Positions 62,845-64,000 of a stretch of 64,000 nt of DNA are shown piece by piece (position 1 is the stretch's first letter; each line of letters begins with the position of its first letter). The notes under the pieces are model-generated. The model ran no database searches and was not told where the DNA came from. It worked only from the letters and a program-made list of their open reading frames with translations. Source of the DNA: an uncultured Roseibium sp. (GTDB lineage Bacteria; Pseudomonadota; Alphaproteobacteria; Rhizobiales; Stappiaceae); NCBI RefSeq assembly GCF_947494555.1, contig NZ_CANLVF010000004.1, positions 620,001 through 684,000 of the forward strand, written 5' to 3'. The translations under genes and the position numbers were made by a program.

Positions 62845-63850
62845 AGCAAAAATGCCCCTTTAACTCAAATTTAACACTTAAAACTCGCGAAATTTTGATC
62901 TAATGTCAAATTTTCTTTCAATCTAGTCAAAAATACTTCACATCCTGTCCAAATCCGGATCTTTCGCCACGGCATTTGACCAGCCGGGCGGCAGGTTCTA
63001 ACCCGGTTAGCTGGACGAGCCCTGCCGGTAGAAAATGCTCAGTGGCGCTTGCGTTCGCATGAAAAGTCAAACGGCTGTGCCATGCCTTTTTTCGAGAAAA
63101 CTCGAGTAACGGTGTTCCATAGAGGTCCAATACAGTCCAAAGGCACGCAGGTTTCGTGGAGTCTGGTTGCGTCTATGGCCGCGCCCAATGGTGTGTCTTC
63201 GAGGGTCGTGCCATTCCGTTTTGGTGAGCATACAGGCTGACGGCTATGCCTCTGGTCCAGAGTGCGAGTAGGCGTCCGGGGCCGGGCACCGTAAGGTAAC
63301 CTGAGTAGTCATGTGCAAGTCTTGAAAGTCAGGGTTCGGTCTGCTTCTGGCGCAATCCTCCTGAACAAAGCGCCACTTTGTATCGATCCCGGCAAAAAGC
63401 AAGTACCACATCTCCCGAACAGTCTCAGCTTTTTGCTGAGCTTGGGAATGCCTGCAAAAACTCGGGCTTCTTGCCTTCAAATTTGGCGCGATCGGGTTCC
63501 TGGTCGTTCGCGTAGTCCGGCATGCCAACTCCTTCTCCAACCCTCCTGATCCATCCAAAAGGCTTGCAGATCTGCGATAAGCTCACCCGCGCCTAACGAA
63601 GGCTCAAGCGCATTTTTACCCCTGTTAAGGTTTGTATGGACACATCCCAAGTGAGGTCCCGCTTGCAGCGCAGAGATGGACTACGGGCCTTGCTAACGCT
63701 GGCAAAGGGCTGGTTCCTGACTTTTGCGGCATGAAAAAAGAAGTTCTCGAGGGGATATTCGATCTTCTATGCCTGCTTTCGGGCCGTTGCGTCTTGAGGG
63801 AATACGGCCCCGGAGGGCCGTTTTGAAAAACGCGGGTTCTGCGACGAGAC
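62845..63850. other. About 1 kb without a convincing gene
   Basis: The first part, 62845-62930, is AT-rich and probably holds the promoter of the 62314 gene. Between 63240 and 63590 the minus strand has short protein-like pieces in two frames (one beginning MPDYANDQEPDR, another REMWYLLFAGIDTKWRF), suggesting a decayed gene or transposon remnant. No intact gene, tRNA or array is seen. Confidence 0.4.
63804..63824. terminator. Hairpin downstream of the partial VPLPA-CTERM gene
   Basis: ACGGCCC, loop CGGA, GGGCCGT, then TTT on the plus strand. The stem has seven perfect pairs and lies 27 bases after the stop of the minus-strand gene ending at 63851. The T run is on the plus side, so its direction is unclear. 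Confidence 0.35.
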
Positions 63851-64000
63851 TTAAGCAGGTTGTGTCCTGCGCCAACCCATGAAGCCAAGCATTCCAAGCC
63901 CGCCGGCAAGGAGGGGGAGAGCGGCTGGCACTGGTACCGCAGTTAGCCGGATATCATAGGTGGCAGGGCCACTCGGGTCGTTGCATGGACCATTTTGGAT
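63851..64000 (-). CDS. Second VPLPA-CTERM protein, C-terminal 49 residues (5' end outside window)
   Basis: The minus-strand frame is open from the window edge and ends at TAA (63851-63853). The last residues VPVPAALPLLAGGLGMLGF followed by MGWRRTQPA are the same type of sorting signal as in the 62314 gene, and the two tails share the run LPLLAGGLGxLGFMGWRR. Upstream there is a short beta-like segment (TYDIRLTA). The start and the signal peptide lie beyond the window. The pair probably arose by duplication or tail exchange. Confidence 0.82.
   Translation of the reverse strand: MQNGPCNDPSGPATYDIRLTAVPVPAALPLLAGGLGMLGFMGWRRTQPA

Noticed and set aside
63244-63558. 104-codon minus-strand frame with protein-like piece REMWYLLFAGIDTKW
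   Set aside because: Only a short part looks protein-like and a second piece lies in another frame; treated as a possible decayed remnant, not a gene.
59657-64000. Right attachment site repeating the tRNA-Thr 3' end
   Set aside because: I looked for another copy of the tRNA 3' sequence downstream and found none in the window.

Overview
The window reads as chromosomal DNA of a marine-type alphaproteobacterium of the order Hyphomicrobiales, most likely the Stappiaceae (Roseibium/Labrenzia group). This is inferred from the gene repertoire, not from a database search: an ethylmalonyl-CoA mutase, the tsaD-gpsA-YciI-EVE and hemC-hemD-mic60-hemY gene orders, BCCT and several DMT carriers, many LysR regulators, GC-rich codon use, and VPLPA-CTERM sorting signals.

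Layout. 0-5 kb: the 3' end of ethylmalonyl-CoA mutase (ecm), a small unknown gene, then an inorganic-carbon operon (SbtA-type bicarbonate permease, SbtB-like PII protein, beta-carbonic anhydrase) and a DinB protein. 5-10 kb: two catalase-fold peroxidases divergent from an OhrR-type MarR repressor, then a large RTX protein of the serralysin family whose zinc site is mutated. 10-15 kb: an enolase-superfamily enzyme, a 2-oxoglutarate/Fe(II) oxygenase, a LysR regulator, and a chemoreceptor preceded by a hairpin. 15-23 kb: a MITE-like palindromic element, DMT carrier-TenA-asd, a tightly overlapped catabolic operon (PLP lyase, M24 hydrolase, Asp/Glu-racemase-fold enzyme) and a Bcr/CflA exporter. 23-30 kb: a secreted phytase-like esterase with a clear terminator, a LysR/FMN-reductase divergent pair, a second chemoreceptor.

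30-38 kb holds the most interesting cluster: a LysR regulator divergent from a six-gene set (aldehyde dehydrogenase, M19 dipeptidase, unknown 561-residue protein, DUF3726 protein, Ldh2-type dehydrogenase, BCCT transporter). The first four genes are joined by overlapping stop/start codons. It looks like uptake and breakdown of an amino-acid- or betaine-like compound by a route I cannot name.

38-58 kb: a cyclase-winged helix-TPR gene broken by an in-frame amber codon, cysK, leuB, carriers, a membrane-anchored AlbA_2 protein, an M20 amidohydrolase, a probable ETF-beta lysine methyltransferase, and the conserved housekeeping block EVE/YciI/gpsA/NUDIX/tsaD (minus) divergent from hemC/hemD/mic60-like/hemY (plus).

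58-64 kb: a tRNA-Thr(CGU) gene followed at once by a frameshifted tyrosine recombinase, two AT-rich genes of unknown function and insertion-sequence remnants. This is the edge of an integrated element. Two VPLPA-CTERM protein genes follow, the last one running off the window. No rRNA, CRISPR array or replication origin was seen.
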